Part shown: positions 63,001-64,000 of the stretch, piece by piece | Numbering within the stretch: position 1 is the first letter of the stretch | Layout: each line of letters opens with the position of its first letter | Assembly: GCF_036226925.1 (NCBI RefSeq) | Contig: NZ_CP109031.1 | Location: 2,790,001-2,854,000, forward strand | Source of the DNA: Streptomyces sp. NBC_00659 | Lineage (GTDB): Bacteria > Actinomycetota > Actinomycetes > Streptomycetales > Streptomycetaceae | Reading direction: 5' to 3' | DNA length: 64,000 nucleotides | Notes under the pieces: generated by a model | Told to the model about the DNA's origin: nothing | What the model saw: the letters and a program-made list of their open reading frames with translations, nothing else | The model's database searches: none | Translations under genes and position numbers: made by a program

Positions 63001-64000
63001 GCGGGCGGGCCCGATTGGCGCTGTGGGCGTGGGCGGCCACGGTGATGACGTCGAGCGCGCTGCTGCCGCTGGTGAGCCCGGAGACATGGATCTTCCAGGC
63101 GGCGTTCCTGCTGGCCTTGCAGACCGGCGTCGGGGCGCTGACCCGGCGGGTCCCGCTGGCCCGGCCGCTGACCGTGGCGGCGCAGGCGCTGGCGACGCTG
63201 ATGCTGCTGACGCTGGTCTTCGCCCGGGAACAGGCCCTCGCCGGGATCGTCCCCGGGCCCGAGGCCTTCCAGCACTTCTCGGCGCTGCTCCAGGCGGGCA
63301 CCGACGACATCGGCAGGTACTCGATCCCGGCTCCGCTGTCGGACGGGATCCGGCTGATGGTGATCGGCGGCGTCCTGGTGATCGGACTCGTGGTGGACAC
63401 CCTCGCGGTGACCTACCGCAGCGCCGCGCCCGCCGGCCTTCCGCTGCTCGCCCTGTACTCGGTCGCCGCGGGCCTCAACGGCGGCGCGGGCTGGCTGTGC
63501 TTCCTGCTCGCGGCGGTCGGCTATCTGATGCTGCTGCTGACCGAGAGCCGGGACCGGCTCTCCCAGTGGGGCCGCGTCTTCGGCGGAGCGGCCCGGGCAC
63601 CCGGCCAGGAGTCCGCGAGCGGTGTCGTCGCGCCCGTCCGCTTCGGGCGGCGGATCGGGGCGGTCGCCGTGGTCGTCGCGCTGTTCGTGCCGTTCGTGCT
63701 GCCCGGGCTCGACGGCGGTCTGCTGGGCGGCGCGGGCCGGGGCATCGGCAACGGCCCCGGGGGCGGCACGATCGCCGCGGTGAACCCGCTGGTCTCGCTC
63801 CGCGACAGCCTGAACGTGGACGAGGACCGCACGGTCCTGACGTACCGCACGGACACCGCGGACACACAGAACCTGTATCTGCGGATCGTCTCGCTGGACG
63901 ACTTCGACGGCACCGCGTGGAAGCCGGCGCAGCGCCACATCGTGGACGTGCCGAAGACGTTCCCGGCGCCGGCCGGTCTGGACGGCCAGGTCAAGCGGGC
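62997..64000 (+). CDS. TgpA-like membrane transglutaminase (DUF3488), 3' truncated by window
   Basis: The ATG at 62997 overlaps the DUF58 stop as ATGA; the frame stays open to the window end, giving 334 codons. The N-terminus MSGRARLALWAWAATVMTSS begins a multi-pass membrane part (segments such as LTVAAQALATLMLLTLVFA, GIRLMVIGGVLVIGLVVDTLAV, GWLCFLLAAVGYLMLLLTES, AVAVVVALFVPFVLPGLDGG). The start of the extracellular DUF3488 part follows (VDEDRTVLTYRT, YLRIVSLDDFDGTAWKPA). The transglutaminase Cys-His-Asp domain would lie beyond the window. Typical third gene after moxR and DUF58. Confidence 0.9.
   Translation, partial: MSGRARLALWAWAATVMTSSALLPLVSPETWIFQAAFLLALQTGVGALTRRVPLARPLTVAAQALATLMLLTLVFAREQALAGIVPGPEAFQHFSALLQAGTDDIGRYSIPAPLSDGIRLMVIGGVLVIGLVVDTLAVTYRSAAPAGLPLLALYSVAAGLNGGAGWLCFLLAAVGYLMLLLTESRDRLSQWGRVFGGAARAPGQESASGVVAPVRFGRRIGAVAVVVALFVPFVLPGLDGGLLGGAGRGIGNGPGGGTIAAVNPLVSLRDSLNVDEDRTVLTYRTDTADTQNLYLRIVSLDDFDGTAWKPAQRHIVDVPKTFPAPAGLDGQVKR

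Overview
The window is a 64-kb piece of a very GC-rich actinobacterial chromosome, almost certainly Streptomyces. The evidence is strong third-position G/C bias, many GTG starts and an SsgB-free but otherwise typical Streptomyces order: his operon, dnaE, lspA, ileS, divIVA, then the ylm/ftsZ/mur division and cell-wall (dcw) cluster. No insertion sequence, integrase, prophage, CRISPR array, rRNA or tRNA gene was seen. The DNA looks like conserved core chromosome.

Layout. (1) 1-4.6 kb: the 3' end of a TIGR03085-type protein, then two large minus-strand regulators, one PucR-like and one LuxR/LAL-like that lacks its P-loop ATPase core. (2) 4.9-5.9 kb: a secreted serine hydrolase very close to Thermobifida-type cutinases (PET-hydrolase family). 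(3) 6.4-12.2 kb: a minus-strand histidine operon, hisD-hisC-hisB-orf54-hisH-priA-ridA-hisF, in which all seven junctions are 4-nt stop/start overlaps. It includes a 54-codon membrane protein gene that is easy to miss. (4) 12.3-21.3 kb: a beta-helix-like membrane protein, a three-gene row (orphan, Lon-N domain, YbaK), a 24-codon bL37-like ribosomal protein gene, a membrane protein, an ABC exporter pair, a NYN-domain nuclease-like protein and a 59-aa basic protein. (5) 21.4-34.5 kb: dnaE, DUF2252, a DsbA-like thioredoxin-fold protein, PhoD, a DLH-family hydrolase, MscS, a CPA1 antiporter and a GNAT protein. (6) 34.5-42.6 kb: rluD-type synthase, lspA, a DksA/TraR zinc-finger protein with a histone-H1-like tail, a T-box leader, ileS and divIVA. 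(7) 42.7-59.4 kb: ylmG (yggT), sepF, ylmE, ylmD, ftsZ, ftsQ, murG, ftsW, murD, mraY, murF, murE, ftsI, ftsL and rsmH, all on the minus strand. (8) 59.8-64 kb: a beta-carbonic anhydrase and a moxR-DUF58-transglutaminase operon that runs off the window.

How the genes fit together. The his genes make histidine; PriA in actinobacteria also serves tryptophan synthesis. The mur, mraY and murG genes build lipid II. FtsW/FtsI, FtsQ/FtsL, FtsZ and SepF place and drive septation, and DivIVA organises polar growth. LspA matures lipoproteins. The ileS leader can be read as a translational T-box: a UGGU tRNA-acceptor-binding bulge, plus mutually exclusive helices of which one hides the ileS Shine-Dalgarno sequence.

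Nothing here is clearly a wholly new system. The best leads are the small protein genes (54, 59 and 24 codons), the symmetric 19-bp site upstream of hisD, the ATPase-less LAL regulator, the ileS leader, several tandem repeat blocks at gene ends, and the PET-hydrolase-like enzyme. Function calls rest on recognising the protein sequences by eye; no searches were run.
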